Part shown: piece after piece, positions 25,287 to 33,759 of the stretch
Position numbering within the stretch: the first letter of the stretch is position 1
Layout of the letters: every line of letters starts with the position of its first letter
Assembly: GCF_014281125.1 (NCBI RefSeq)
Contig: NZ_JACOEA010000004.1
Coordinates: 124,001 to 188,000 of the forward strand
DNA: 64,000 bases
Source of the DNA: Lawsonibacter celer
GTDB taxonomy: Bacteria; Bacillota; Clostridia; Oscillospirales; Oscillospiraceae
Direction: 5' to 3'
Position numbers and translations under genes: made by a program
The notes under the pieces: model-generated
Databases searched by the model: none
What the model was told of the DNA's origin: nothing
What the model saw: only the letters and a program-made list of their open reading frames with translations

Positions 25287-27575
25287 ATGCGCAGAAAACT
25301 ACTGGCCGCCGCGCTGGCCGCAGCCATGCTCCTGGGCTGCAGCGTGTCGGCCTGCGCCGCGGGCAGCAGCGCCGGCGAAGTCCGGATTCAGCTGTCCGAC
25401 AGCGGTGTGAAGGTGGACGGAAAGGACGCCCCCACTGACACAAGCAGCACCGTCTATGTGGGCGGCGGGATCATCTATTACGCCGAAGGCACGGACGAGA
25501 CCTACGGAGCGGGGAGCGAGAGCGAAAAGCACTCCGCCGACGAGGCGGCCGCCCACACCGTGGTCACCATTACCCAGCCGGGGACCTACCGCATTTCCGG
25601 CGCCCTGAGCCAGGGACAGATTTTTGTGGACCTGGGTGAGGACGCCAAAACCGATCCTGACGCGGTGGTCACCTTAATCCTGGATGGGGCCGATATCACT
25701 TGCACGGTGGCTCCGGCGGTGTTCTTCTACCGCGTATATGAGTGCGATACCCAGTGGGTGGCCTATGACGAGGGGGAGAACGAGGACTATAGCGCCTCCG
25801 GCACGGCGGACACCTCCGCCGCCGGAGCCAACGTGATCCTGGCCGCCGGCAGCGAGAACCACATCACCGGCTCCCATGTGGCCCGCATCTATCAGGAGGG
25901 CACCACCAAAAAGCTGCACAAGTATGACGGCGCCTTCTACTCCCGGATGTCCATGAACATCGACGGGGAGAACGGGGACGACTCCGGCGTGCTTTGCATT
26001 GCAGCCGACAATGAGGGCCTGGATTCTGAGCTGCACCTGACCATCAACGGCGGCACGATTGACATACAGAGCCAGGACGACGGCATCAACACCAATGAGG
26101 ATTTTGTATCCGTCACCACCATCAATGGCGGAAGCCTGACCATCAACGCCGGGCTGGGGAGCGAGGGCGACGGCATTGACTCCAACGGCTATCTGACCAT
26201 CAACGGCGGCACGATCTGGACCATGAGCAATGAGAGTTCCCCGGACGGCGGTATTGACGCGGACGGAGCCATCACCATCAACGGCGGTACGCTCTACGCT
26301 TTCGGCACCCGCAACGACGCGGTGGACAGCGCCTCCGCGCAGCTCTATATGGAGCTCTCCTTTGCATCCACACTGCCCGCGGGCAGCGTGATCAGCCTCG
26401 CCGACCCGGAGGGGGGCGAGCTGTTCCGGGTCACCACACAAAAGACCTGCCAGTCCCTGACTGTGAGCGCCCCTGAGTTGGAGGAGAACGTTGCGTACAG
26501 CCTCTATGTGGACGGGGTTCAGCAGCAGTATACCGGCAACCAGACCGGCGGCTTTGGCGGCGGGCAACCCCCGGCGGGCTTTGACCCCACCCAGACGGAA
26601 CGGCCGGAGGGTGGCCGACCCGGCCAGGACGGTCAGCGGCCCGAGGGGCAGGAGCCGCCGGAGGGCTTTGATCCTGCTCAGACCGAGCGTCCGGAGGGCA
26701 CCCCAAGACCGGAGGACGGAACGGGCGGCTTCCGGCCCGATCAGGGCGGGGGACAGGCGGAGAGCGGCGAGGGCTCCGCGGAGTTTACTCTTACCCAAAG
26801 GGTGCGCAGTTTTTACGGCGTGTCGGATTCCCCGGATGGCTCGGGTAAGACCCGGGTAAGTTTCACAGTCAACGGGGGGAAAGGGATGACCAGTGTGGCC
26901 TCCGGCGAGCGCGTGCTCCTGACGGAGATCCAAGCCAGTGTGGACGGCCTGCCGGACAGCGATGTGCAGATCACCATCACCGACGTGCCCAGCGAGGACT
27001 ATGCCGAGACCTGTCTGCTCTCCGACGGTGAGGAGGCCCTGACGGCCATCCTGCCCACAGAGGACGGCATCTACCGCCTGACCGTGGGGGTGGTCAGCGG
27101 CAACGAGACCTATGCCGGCGTCAACCAGTGGCAGTTCACTGTGGGCGCGCTGCCCTTCTCCGATGTGCGGCAGGGCAGCCAGGACTATGACAGCATCAAG
27201 GCGGTTTATGACGCGGGCCTGATGGAGGGGACCGGGAGCGGCCGGTTTGAGCCCAACGGCACTGTGACCCGGGCCCAGGCGGCGGCTGTACTGGCCCGCC
27301 TGGCCCGGGCGGAGGTGGAGGACAGCGCTGCCTTTACCGATGTGAGGGCCGGCTCCTGGTACTCCGGATATGTGGGCTGGGCCTCTTCCAACGGGATTGT
27401 GGAAGGGGACGGCCAGGGCCATTTCCTGCCGGAGGCGTCGGTCACCGGCGCCCACATGGAGCTGATGCTGACCCGCTGTGCCCAGCTGGCCAGAATGGAG
27501 TATGAGGCGTCCAATACCTCGGATCAGCCCCTGACCAGAGGAGAGCTGGCCCAAATGCTGACGGCCTTCCTGTAA
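25287..27575 (+). CDS. Secreted carbohydrate-binding (Cthe_2159-like) protein with SLH repeats
   Basis: 762 residues. Residues 1-24 form a signal peptide (RRKLLAAALAAAMLLGCSVSACA); a Cys in the hydrophobic core suggests it may be a lipoprotein. The middle (about 40-370) is a right-handed beta-helix-like domain with repeated TINGG turns (LTINGGTIDIQSQDDGINT, YLTINGGTIWTMSNE, AITINGGTLYAFGTRNDAVD), as in pectin/cellulose-binding Cthe_2159. Residues about 420-500 are a Gly/Pro/Glu-rich linker in which GFDPTQTERPEG / GFDPAQTERPEG repeats. Two SLH-type units close the protein. It is probably wall-attached. The start at 25287 follows GAAAGGA. Confidence 0.85.
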   Translation: MRRKLLAAALAAAMLLGCSVSACAAGSSAGEVRIQLSDSGVKVDGKDAPTDTSSTVYVGGGIIYYAEGTDETYGAGSESEKHSADEAAAHTVVTITQPGTYRISGALSQGQIFVDLGEDAKTDPDAVVTLILDGADITCTVAPAVFFYRVYECDTQWVAYDEGENEDYSASGTADTSAAGANVILAAGSENHITGSHVARIYQEGTTKKLHKYDGAFYSRMSMNIDGENGDDSGVLCIAADNEGLDSELHLTINGGTIDIQSQDDGINTNEDFVSVTTINGGSLTINAGLGSEGDGIDSNGYLTINGGTIWTMSNESSPDGGIDADGAITINGGTLYAFGTRNDAVDSASAQLYMELSFASTLPAGSVISLADPEGGELFRVTTQKTCQSLTVSAPELEENVAYSLYVDGVQQQYTGNQTGGFGGGQPPAGFDPTQTERPEGGRPGQDGQRPEGQEPPEGFDPAQTERPEGTPRPEDGTGGFRPDQGGGQAESGEGSAEFTLTQRVRSFYGVSDSPDGSGKTRVSFTVNGGKGMTSVASGERVLLTEIQASVDGLPDSDVQITITDVPSEDYAETCLLSDGEEALTAILPTEDGIYRLTVGVVSGNETYAGVNQWQFTVGALPFSDVRQGSQDYDSIKAVYDAGLMEGTGSGRFEPNGTVTRAQAAAVLARLARAEVEDSAAFTDVRAGSWYSGYVGWASSNGIVEGDGQGHFLPEASVTGAHMELMLTRCAQLARMEYEASNTSDQPLTRGELAQMLTAFL

Positions 27576-27581
27576 GGACGG

Positions 27582-27611
27582 TTGCGTCCGGAACACGGGA
27601 TGTGGTACAAT
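27582..27611 (+). promoter_or_regulatory. Promoter of arsC/spx-like gene
   Basis: TTGCGT (27582-27587), 18 bp, TACAAT (27606-27611), about 30 bp before the start codon. Confidence 0.6.
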
Positions 27612-27640
27612 GAGGAAAAACCAAGACGGAGGAATGTGAC

Positions 27641-27988
27641 ATGCTCTTTGTCTGCTACCCCAAATGCACCACCTGCCAGAAGGCCAGGGCCTTTTTGGAC
27701 AGCCGGGGCGCCGCTTACGACCTGCGGGACATTAAGCTGGAAAACCCCACCGCAGAGGAGCTGTGCCGCTGGCATCAGCTCAGCGGGCTGCCCCTGAAGC
27801 GATTCTTCAATACCAGCGGCCTGCAGTACAAGGCCCTGGGCCTGAAGGACAAGCTGCCAGGCATGAGCGAGGACGAGCAGTTGGCCCTCCTGGCCACGGA
27901 CGGAATGCTGGTCAAGCGCCCCCTCCTGGTGGGGGAGGACTTCGTTCTGGTGGGCTTCCGCCAGGGCGAGTGGGAAGAAAAGCTGTAA
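27641..27988 (+). CDS. ArsC/Spx family thioredoxin-fold protein
   Basis: A 115-residue arsenate-reductase/Spx-like protein. The redox CxxC is C9-T-T-C12 at the start of helix 1 (CYPKCTTCQKARAFLD). LKRFFNTSG and LLATDGMLVKRPLLV are family signatures. The RPLLV/GF region is of the YffB/'arsenate reductase family' type; a regulator role like Spx is less likely because the usual C-terminal features are absent. Single-gene unit with its own promoter and terminator. Confidence 0.88.
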   Translation: MLFVCYPKCTTCQKARAFLDSRGAAYDLRDIKLENPTAEELCRWHQLSGLPLKRFFNTSGLQYKALGLKDKLPGMSEDEQLALLATDGMLVKRPLLVGEDFVLVGFRQGEWEEKL

Positions 27989-27998
27989 AACCGGACAG

Positions 27999-28034
27999 GA
28001 GCGCCACGGAATTTTCCGCGGCGCTCTTGTTTTA
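27999..28034 (+). terminator. Intrinsic terminator
   Basis: Stem GAGCGCC...GGCGCTC (27999-28005 / 28020-28026) with inner CGG/CCG pairs, then TTGTTTT. Confidence 0.8.
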
Positions 28035-28061
28035 TGGGCCCGTAGCAGCACGGCGCCCCGA

Positions 28062-28688
28062 TCAGGTCATATCCCGCCAAGTATCCAGACGGGGACTTTC
28101 ATAGAGCAGCTCTCCTCCGGTTCCGTAGCCGCGTACCTGGAGCGTGGCAGACACAGAGGGCCAGGCGAGTTCTGTCTGGTAGCGGACCACAAAACAGTTT
28201 TGGACCGGCTGTGTCTCCCACGCGGTAAGGAGCGGATGCCCCTCTTCAGAGTGGAAGGCGATTTCTACCGCGGCAATATCAGGGGAATTGGAGAGGACAA
28301 GCACGGCCCCGTCGGCCCAATCGCTGATGGTCAGAGGGACCAGCGGGAGGCTGGGGGTGTTTTTTACCGCGCCTAGGCCGCCGGATTGCCAAAATAGACC
28401 GTAGTGGTTCACGCCGCACCAGGCATACCAGTCCCCGCTGCGCAGGATATAGTAGCGGTCGTACTGCCCCCATTTCCGGGTGCTGGGGCTGCGGGGAAAA
28501 TCCAGCTGGGTGACGACCTCGCCGGGGCCGAACAGAAAGCGCTCCTGAGTGGCGGCCAGGGCCTGCCTGGCGGTGGGGATGGGAAAGTCCAGGGCCAGTG
28601 TCAGCACAGCCAGCAGAACCGGCAGGGCGGCTGCCCAGCGGATGGCCCGGCGTTTCCGGCGCGCAGGGGTATCAGGGCGTTTAGACAT
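28062..28688 (-). CDS. Hypothetical membrane-anchored protein of PadR module
   Basis: 208 residues. A basic N-terminus (KRPDTPARRKRRAIRW) precedes one hydrophobic segment (about 16-36), then an extracytoplasmic domain rich in Trp/Tyr (YYILRSGDWYAWCGVNHYGLFW). I do not recognise the family. It overlaps the upstream gene by 8 bp, so expression is coupled. The predicted outside domain resembles in style, not in clear sequence, that of its neighbour. Start chosen at the ATG inside the overlap; the longer frame has no ribosome site. Confidence 0.65.
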   Translation of the reverse strand: MSKRPDTPARRKRRAIRWAAALPVLLAVLTLALDFPIPTARQALAATQERFLFGPGEVVTQLDFPRSPSTRKWGQYDRYYILRSGDWYAWCGVNHYGLFWQSGGLGAVKNTPSLPLVPLTISDWADGAVLVLSNSPDIAAVEIAFHSEEGHPLLTAWETQPVQNCFVVRYQTELAWPSVSATLQVRGYGTGGELLYESPRLDTWRDMT

Positions 28689-29526
28689 GGGACGCGCCTC
28701 CTTCCAGAGGGACGGTGAGATAGATGGCGTTTTCACCGTAGCGGTCGAAGCGGAGGGTCAGCTCCTTGGCATCCGGATCAATGCCGGCGACCCAGAGGTC
28801 GTAATAGGAGACAAAGGGAGTTGAGGCGGTGGGGTTCCCGGCGGAGTCGCCGGCACGGACGGGCAGGCCGTACTGCTCCTGCTGTCCCCGGGAGGGGTAG
28901 CGGTTGCCCAGATCGTCCTCCGCCCAGAGCCAGGCGCGAAAGTCCGGCGCGCGCTGCCAAGGATTTGGATGGGTCACCCTGAGCTGATAGGCCAGGGACA
29001 GACTCTCCCGGCCGTAGGCCGTGTCCGCACTGCGGGTCACAAGGGCCCGCTCAATGGAAAAGGTGTAGCCGCCCTGCCGCCAGATCTCCCGGGGCCGAAA
29101 GTCAGCCACTAGGTCCAGCTCCTCATAGCGCTCCACCAGGGCGGCCATGTGAAAACCGTATTCCGACGGAGCGGTGAAGGCGGTGAACAGGGCGTCTGCC
29201 CGCGTCAGGGCGAGAAGAAGCGCCAGCACTGCAAGAAGGCGTGCAGAGCGGATCCACCAGATTTGAAGCCAGCCCAGCAGGGGGCTGTGCAGCTGGTCCA
29301 GGGCGCGGCCCAGCTCCTCCGGATCGCCCATGGCGGCGATGGCCCGCCGGCGGGCCTCCGTCGGCGGCAGCTCCGGATGGCGCTCCGCCAGGGCGTCGGC
29401 GTGGTCCTCCAGATGGGCGGTCAGCTCCCTAGAGATCGCGCCGTGGTCGGGGCGGAAGCGCACATAGGCGCACACCGCCTCGCAGTACCACTGGAAGGAG
29501 CCGTAAAAATCCCCCGGCGCGCTCAT
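28681..29526 (-). CDS. HAAS-like membrane protein of PadR module
   Basis: 281 residues. The N-terminal cytoplasmic helices (about 10-75: RELTAHLEDHADALAERHPE and EARRRAIAAMGDPEELGRAL) resemble the HAAS/permease-prefix domain that accompanies PadR regulators. One hydrophobic segment (about 85-105) and an outside domain of about 170 residues follow. The start ATG overlaps the PadR stop (ATGA). HAAS domains commonly bind the co-encoded PadR; here that is inference from order. The function of the outside domain is unknown. Confidence 0.72.
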   Translation of the reverse strand: MSAPGDFYGSFQWYCEAVCAYVRFRPDHGAISRELTAHLEDHADALAERHPELPPTEARRRAIAAMGDPEELGRALDQLHSPLLGWLQIWWIRSARLLAVLALLLALTRADALFTAFTAPSEYGFHMAALVERYEELDLVADFRPREIWRQGGYTFSIERALVTRSADTAYGRESLSLAYQLRVTHPNPWQRAPDFRAWLWAEDDLGNRYPSRGQQEQYGLPVRAGDSAGNPTASTPFVSYYDLWVAGIDPDAKELTLRFDRYGENAIYLTVPLEGGASHV

Positions 29527-29870
29527 CAGGCCGGGGCCGGGTCCGTCCCGGCGAGGATCGCGTTGACCGCTTTGGAGAAGAGGCTCCAATCCTCCTGCTT
29601 TTCCTCCAGAAGGCTCAGGCCCCTGCGGGTGATGCGATAATACTTCCGCACCCGGCCCGTGGGGGCCTCCTTTTCATAGGAGATCACCGCCTTTTCCTTC
29701 TCCAGCGCGTGGAGGATGGGGTAGAGGGTGCCCTCCTTGAGCGTAAAGGCGCGGTTGCTCCTGGACTCCAGCTCGGCAATCATCTCATAGCCGTACTTGT
29801 CCCCCTTGGACAGCAGGGAGAGGACCAGCAGGGTGGTGCTCCCCGCCAGCAGATTCTTGTCCGCCCGCAT
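29526..29870 (-). CDS. PadR-family transcriptional regulator
   Basis: A 114-residue winged-helix repressor: LLVLSLLSKGDKYGYEM, LKEGTLYPILHALEKEKAV and the wing GRVRKYYRITRRGLSLLEE are classic PadR signatures. First gene of a three-gene overlapping operon. It probably represses itself, because the only promoter visible sits inside a 45-bp perfect palindrome just upstream. Ribosome site AAAGGAGG. The ligand is unknown. Confidence 0.93.
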   Translation of the reverse strand: MRADKNLLAGSTTLLVLSLLSKGDKYGYEMIAELESRSNRAFTLKEGTLYPILHALEKEKAVISYEKEAPTGRVRKYYRITRRGLSLLEEKQEDWSLFSKAVNAILAGTDPAPA

Positions 29871-29893
29871 GCAGACAGCCTCCTTTCAACAAA

Positions 29894-29943
29894 ATACCTC
29901 GTATATCTAGGTATATTATACCTAGATATACGAGGTATGTCAA
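29894..29943 (-). promoter_or_regulatory. Consensus promoter inside a 45-bp palindrome (PadR operator)
   Basis: Minus strand: TTGACA (29943-29938), exactly 17 bp, TATAAT (29920-29915). A perfect inverted repeat, 22 bp per arm around base 29916 (29894-29915 / 29917-29938), covers spacer, -10 and start region. The inner part TACCTAGATATA repeats the motif in both arms. Full consensus plus complete operator cover implies tight repression and strong induction. Confidence 0.85.
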
Positions 29944-29972
29944 GGGAGGATGAAAAAAACGGCGGCCGGGGC

Positions 29973-32900
29973 CTATTTGATGGTGATCAGCAGCTCGCCG
30001 GCCTTAACCGAGCCGCCCTCTTTGATGAGCACCTGCTCCACCGTGCCCGCCATGCGCGCCACCACGGAGGTCTCCATTTTCATGGCCTCAATGATGGCCA
30101 GGACCTGGTTGGCCTCCACATGGTCGCCCGGCTTGACGCTTACCTTGGACACCATACCGGGGATGGAGGCGCCCACCTGGCTCTTGTCCTCCGGATCGGC
30201 CAGGGCGATATGCCGCACAGTGCCCTCGGCGCTCTTGTCCGGCACGGCCACCGTGCGGCTCATGCCGTTGAGCTCAAAGTGGACGTTGCGGGTGCCGTCC
30301 TCGTTCAGATCGCCCAGGCCCAGGTACTTGATGACCAGGGTCTTGCCGTCCTCAATGTTGATCTTGTTGGTCTCGCCCAGGGCCATGCCGTTGAAGAATA
30401 CATGGCTGCCCATACGCATGATATAGCCGTACTCCTTCCGGTGGCGGCAGAACTCCTCCACCACCTTGGGGTAGAGGCACCAGGAGATCACGCTGCGTTC
30501 GCTGGCCTCGGGGTAGAACTTCTCCACCTCTTTGCGGGCGGCCTCGAAGTCCACGGGGGGCAACAGTTCGCCGGGGCGGCAGGTGATGGGCTTCTCCCCC
30601 TTCAGGACCACCCTCTGCAGGTCCTCCGGAAAGCCCCAGGCGGGCTGGCCCATCATGCCCTTGAAGTAGCTGACCACGCTGTCGGGAAAGGTGAGGGCCT
30701 CGCCCCGCTCCACAATATTCTCCGGGGTCAGGCTGTTCTGCACCATGAAGATGGCCAGATCGCCCACCATCTTGGAGGAGGGGGTTACCTTCACAATATC
30801 CCCCAGCATGCGGTTGACCTTGACGTACATCTCCTTCACGTCGTCGAACTGGTGGCCCAGGCCCAGGCTCTCCACCTGGCTTTTCAGATTGGTGTACTGG
30901 CCGCCCGGCATCTCGTAGCGGTAGATGTCGGTGGAGGGATTTTTGATATTGGCCTCAAAACCGGCGTAGCGCTCCCGCACGTCGGCCCAATAGTCAGAGA
31001 GGGCCTGGAGCTTTTCCGGGTCCAGACCGGTGTCACGCTCCTGCCCCTGCAGGGCGGTGACCACCGCGTTCAGGGAGGGCTGGCTGGTCATGGAGGACAT
31101 GGAGTCAATGGCGCAGTCCACAATGTCCACCCCGGCCTCGGCGGCCATCAGGTAGGCGGCCACCTGGTTGCCGGAGGTGTCGTGGGTGTGCAGGTGGATG
31201 GGCATGCCCACCTCCTGCTTCAGCGTGGACACCAGCTTCTTGGCCGCGTAGGGCTTCAGGAGGCCGGACATGTCCTTGATGCAAAGCAGGTGCGCCCCCC
31301 GCTTCTCCAGCTCCTTGGCCATGTTGACATAATATTGCAGGGTGTATTTATCACGCTTGGGATCCAGAATGTCGCCGGTGTAGCACATGGTGGCCTCGCA
31401 TAGCTTGCCCTGCTTGAGCACCTCGTCCATGGCCACCTCCATGCCGGGGATCCAGTTGAGGGAGTCGAAGATACGGAACACGTCCACGCCGGTCTTGGCG
31501 GACTCCCGGATAAAGGCGCGGATCAGGTTGTCGGGGTAGTTGGTATACCCCACCGCGTTGGCGCCCCGCAGGAGCATCTGGAAGGGAATGTTGGGGATCT
31601 TCTCCCGCAGCAGCTCCAGCCGTTCCCAGGGGGACTCGTGGAGGAAGCGGTAGGCCACGTCAAAGGTGGCGCCCCCCCACAGCTCCAAGGAGAAGCAGTC
31701 GTTCAGCGCCTCCGCCGTGCCCTCGGCCCCCTTGACCATGTCCCGGGTGCGCACCCGGGTGGACAGCAGGGACTGGTGGGCGTCCCGCATGGTGGTGTCG
31801 GTAATGAGCAGCTTCTTCTGCGCCAATACCCAGTCCCGCACCGCCTCGGGACCCTGGGCATCCAAAAGCTGCTTGAGACCGGTGCACCGGGGGGGCGTAT
31901 GCTCATAGGGCGGGAAACGGGGAATGTCCAGCTGCCGCCGCTCGGCGGAGGGATTGTCCACCTGAATCTGGGCGATGTACTTGAGCACCTTGGTGGCCCG
32001 ATCCCGGCTGTCCTCAAACTCAAAGAGCTCAGGGGTCTCGTCGATGAACTTGGTGTGGCACTTGCCGGCCACGAAGGTGGGGTGGGCCAGGATGTTGGTG
32101 ACAAAGGGGATGTTGGTCTTGACGCCGCGAACATGCTCCTCGCTGATGGCCCGCTGGGCCTTGCGGCACACCCCCTCGAAGGTGTTGTCCCAGCAGGTGA
32201 CCTTGACCAGCAGGCTGTCGTAATAGGGGGAGATCACCGCGCCGGTGTAGGCGTTGCCGCCGTCCAGACGCACGCCGAAACCGCCGCCGGAGCGGTAGGC
32301 GGTGATTTTGCCCGTGTCCGGGGCGAAGTTGTTGGCCGGGTCCTCCGTGGTCACCCGGCACTGGAGGGCATAGCCGTTGAGGTGCACCGCGTCCTGACTG
32401 GGGATGCCGATGGTCGGGGCGGACAGAGGGTGTCCTTCGGCGATCAGAATCTGGGCCCGCACCAGGTCCACACCGGTGACCTGCTCGGTGACGGTGTGCT
32501 CCACCTGGATGCGGGGATTCATCTCGATAAAGTAGTGGCGGCCGTCCCGATCCACCAGGAATTCCACCGTGCCGGCGGAGACGTAGCCCACGTGGCGGGC
32601 CACCTTCACCGCGTCCTCGTAGAGCTGCCGGCGGGTGGCCTCCGGCACGCTGAAGGCCGGGGCGAACTCCACCACCTTCTGATAGCGGCGCTGGAGGGAG
32701 CAGTCGCGCTCAAACAGGTGGACCACGTTGCCGTACTGGTCGCCCAGAATCTGCACCTCGATGTGCTTGGGCTCCACCAGGTATTTTTCAATGAAAATAT
32801 CCGCGTTGCCGAAGGCCTTCAGGGCCTCGCTCTTCACCAGGTCAAAGGCGGGAACGACCTCCTCCTCCCGGTCGCAGCGGCGCATGCCGCGCCCGCCGCC

Positions 32901-33401
32901 TCCTCCGGCGGCCTTGAGGATGATGGGGAAGCCGTACTCCCTGGCCTTGGCCAGGGCCTCCGAGCCGTCCTTCAGAGGGGTCTCAGAGCCGGGGATGGTG
33001 GGCACCTGGCAGGCCTTGGCAATGGCCTTGGCGGTCAGCTTGTCGCCCATCTGGCCCAGAATTTTGGAGGAAGGGCCGATAAAGGCGATGCCCGCGTCTT
33101 CACAGGCCCTGGCAAAGTCGGCGTTCTCACTTAAAAAACCATACCCGGGGTGGATGGCGTCCACGTGGCGGCGGCGGGCCAGGTCGATGATGCCCGGAAT
33201 ATCCAGATAGGCTCCCAGGGGGGATTTGTTCTCACCGATGAGATAGGCCTCATCCGCGCGGGTGCGGAACAGGCTGAAGGTATCCTCGTTGGAGTACATG
33301 GCCACGGTGTGAAGGCCCAGGTCGTAGCAGGCGCGGAAGACCCGCAGGGCGATCTCGCCCCGGTTGGCCACCAGCACCTTGTTGAATTTGCGCTCTGCCA
33401 T
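29973..33401 (-). CDS. pyc: Pyruvate carboxylase
   Basis: A 1142-residue biotin enzyme carboxylating pyruvate to oxaloacetate. Biotin carboxylase domain about 1-450: VLVANRGEIALRVFRAC, the ATP-grasp glycine loop AAGGGGGRGMRR, and EMNPRIQVEHTVTEQ. Carboxyltransferase about 530-800: ITDTTMRDAHQSLLSTR, metal site LHTHDTSGN. Biotinyl domain at the C-terminus with EAMKMETS. Full single-chain length. Start follows AAAGGATGG. Transcribed alone from a TTGCAA/TATAAT promoter with a leader of about 135 nt. Anaplerotic role, cytoplasmic. Confidence 0.97.
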   Translation of the reverse strand: MAERKFNKVLVANRGEIALRVFRACYDLGLHTVAMYSNEDTFSLFRTRADEAYLIGENKSPLGAYLDIPGIIDLARRRHVDAIHPGYGFLSENADFARACEDAGIAFIGPSSKILGQMGDKLTAKAIAKACQVPTIPGSETPLKDGSEALAKAREYGFPIILKAAGGGGGRGMRRCDREEEVVPAFDLVKSEALKAFGNADIFIEKYLVEPKHIEVQILGDQYGNVVHLFERDCSLQRRYQKVVEFAPAFSVPEATRRQLYEDAVKVARHVGYVSAGTVEFLVDRDGRHYFIEMNPRIQVEHTVTEQVTGVDLVRAQILIAEGHPLSAPTIGIPSQDAVHLNGYALQCRVTTEDPANNFAPDTGKITAYRSGGGFGVRLDGGNAYTGAVISPYYDSLLVKVTCWDNTFEGVCRKAQRAISEEHVRGVKTNIPFVTNILAHPTFVAGKCHTKFIDETPELFEFEDSRDRATKVLKYIAQIQVDNPSAERRQLDIPRFPPYEHTPPRCTGLKQLLDAQGPEAVRDWVLAQKKLLITDTTMRDAHQSLLSTRVRTRDMVKGAEGTAEALNDCFSLELWGGATFDVAYRFLHESPWERLELLREKIPNIPFQMLLRGANAVGYTNYPDNLIRAFIRESAKTGVDVFRIFDSLNWIPGMEVAMDEVLKQGKLCEATMCYTGDILDPKRDKYTLQYYVNMAKELEKRGAHLLCIKDMSGLLKPYAAKKLVSTLKQEVGMPIHLHTHDTSGNQVAAYLMAAEAGVDIVDCAIDSMSSMTSQPSLNAVVTALQGQERDTGLDPEKLQALSDYWADVRERYAGFEANIKNPSTDIYRYEMPGGQYTNLKSQVESLGLGHQFDDVKEMYVKVNRMLGDIVKVTPSSKMVGDLAIFMVQNSLTPENIVERGEALTFPDSVVSYFKGMMGQPAWGFPEDLQRVVLKGEKPITCRPGELLPPVDFEAARKEVEKFYPEASERSVISWCLYPKVVEEFCRHRKEYGYIMRMGSHVFFNGMALGETNKINIEDGKTLVIKYLGLGDLNEDGTRNVHFELNGMSRTVAVPDKSAEGTVRHIALADPEDKSQVGASIPGMVSKVSVKPGDHVEANQVLAIIEAMKMETSVVARMAGTVEQVLIKEGGSVKAGELLITIK

Positions 33402-33487
33402 GTGTCGTATCCATCCTTTCCTCGTTGAAATTTGTCATACGGCGTCTTGAAATATGCAGATGGGTTGGGAGAGGGCTCCGTCGCCTG

Positions 33488-33573
33488 TATCTCCCTAAAA
33501 TGCTGTGTTTCTAGGGAGGACACTCCCGTTTTGGGTTAAGATTATTATAAGATATGCTCAGCTGTTTTTGCAA
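33488..33573 (-). promoter_or_regulatory. pyc promoter and leader hairpins
   Basis: Minus strand: TTGCAA (33573-33568), 18 bp, TATAAT (33549-33544). In the leader, CTCCCTA can pair upstream with GGGAG (loop about 4 nt) or downstream with TAGGGAG (33490-33496 with 33511-33517), so the two hairpins exclude each other. The rest of the 358-bp pyc/recG gap holds the recG promoter and nothing else I recognise. Confidence 0.55.
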
Positions 33574-33705
33574 GAAGAAATAAATAGAATTGCAAATCTT
33601 GTGAGGAAACACAGAGTGGACAGAGTGCGCGGGGGTGCTTATTGGAGAAAAAGACAAGGGAAAAGGCGGACCCCCTGCCCGCGGTGCATATAAGCAGAGG
33701 ATTCC

Positions 33706-33734
33706 TTGCCCGCGGAGAAAAAATGTGCTACACT
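33706..33734 (+). promoter_or_regulatory. recG promoter
   Basis: TTGCCC (33706-33711), 17 bp, TACACT (33729-33734) with an extended TG at -14. Confidence 0.6.
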
Positions 33735-33759
33735 GACAAAAAGGAAAGGAGGGCAGAAG

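Noticed and set aside
29709..33134. Long plus-strand open frames opposite pyruvate carboxylase (29709-31403, 31638-33134)
   Set aside because: They are antisense shadows of pyc caused by GC-rich codon use; His/Gly/Val-rich, no domains, no ribosome sites.
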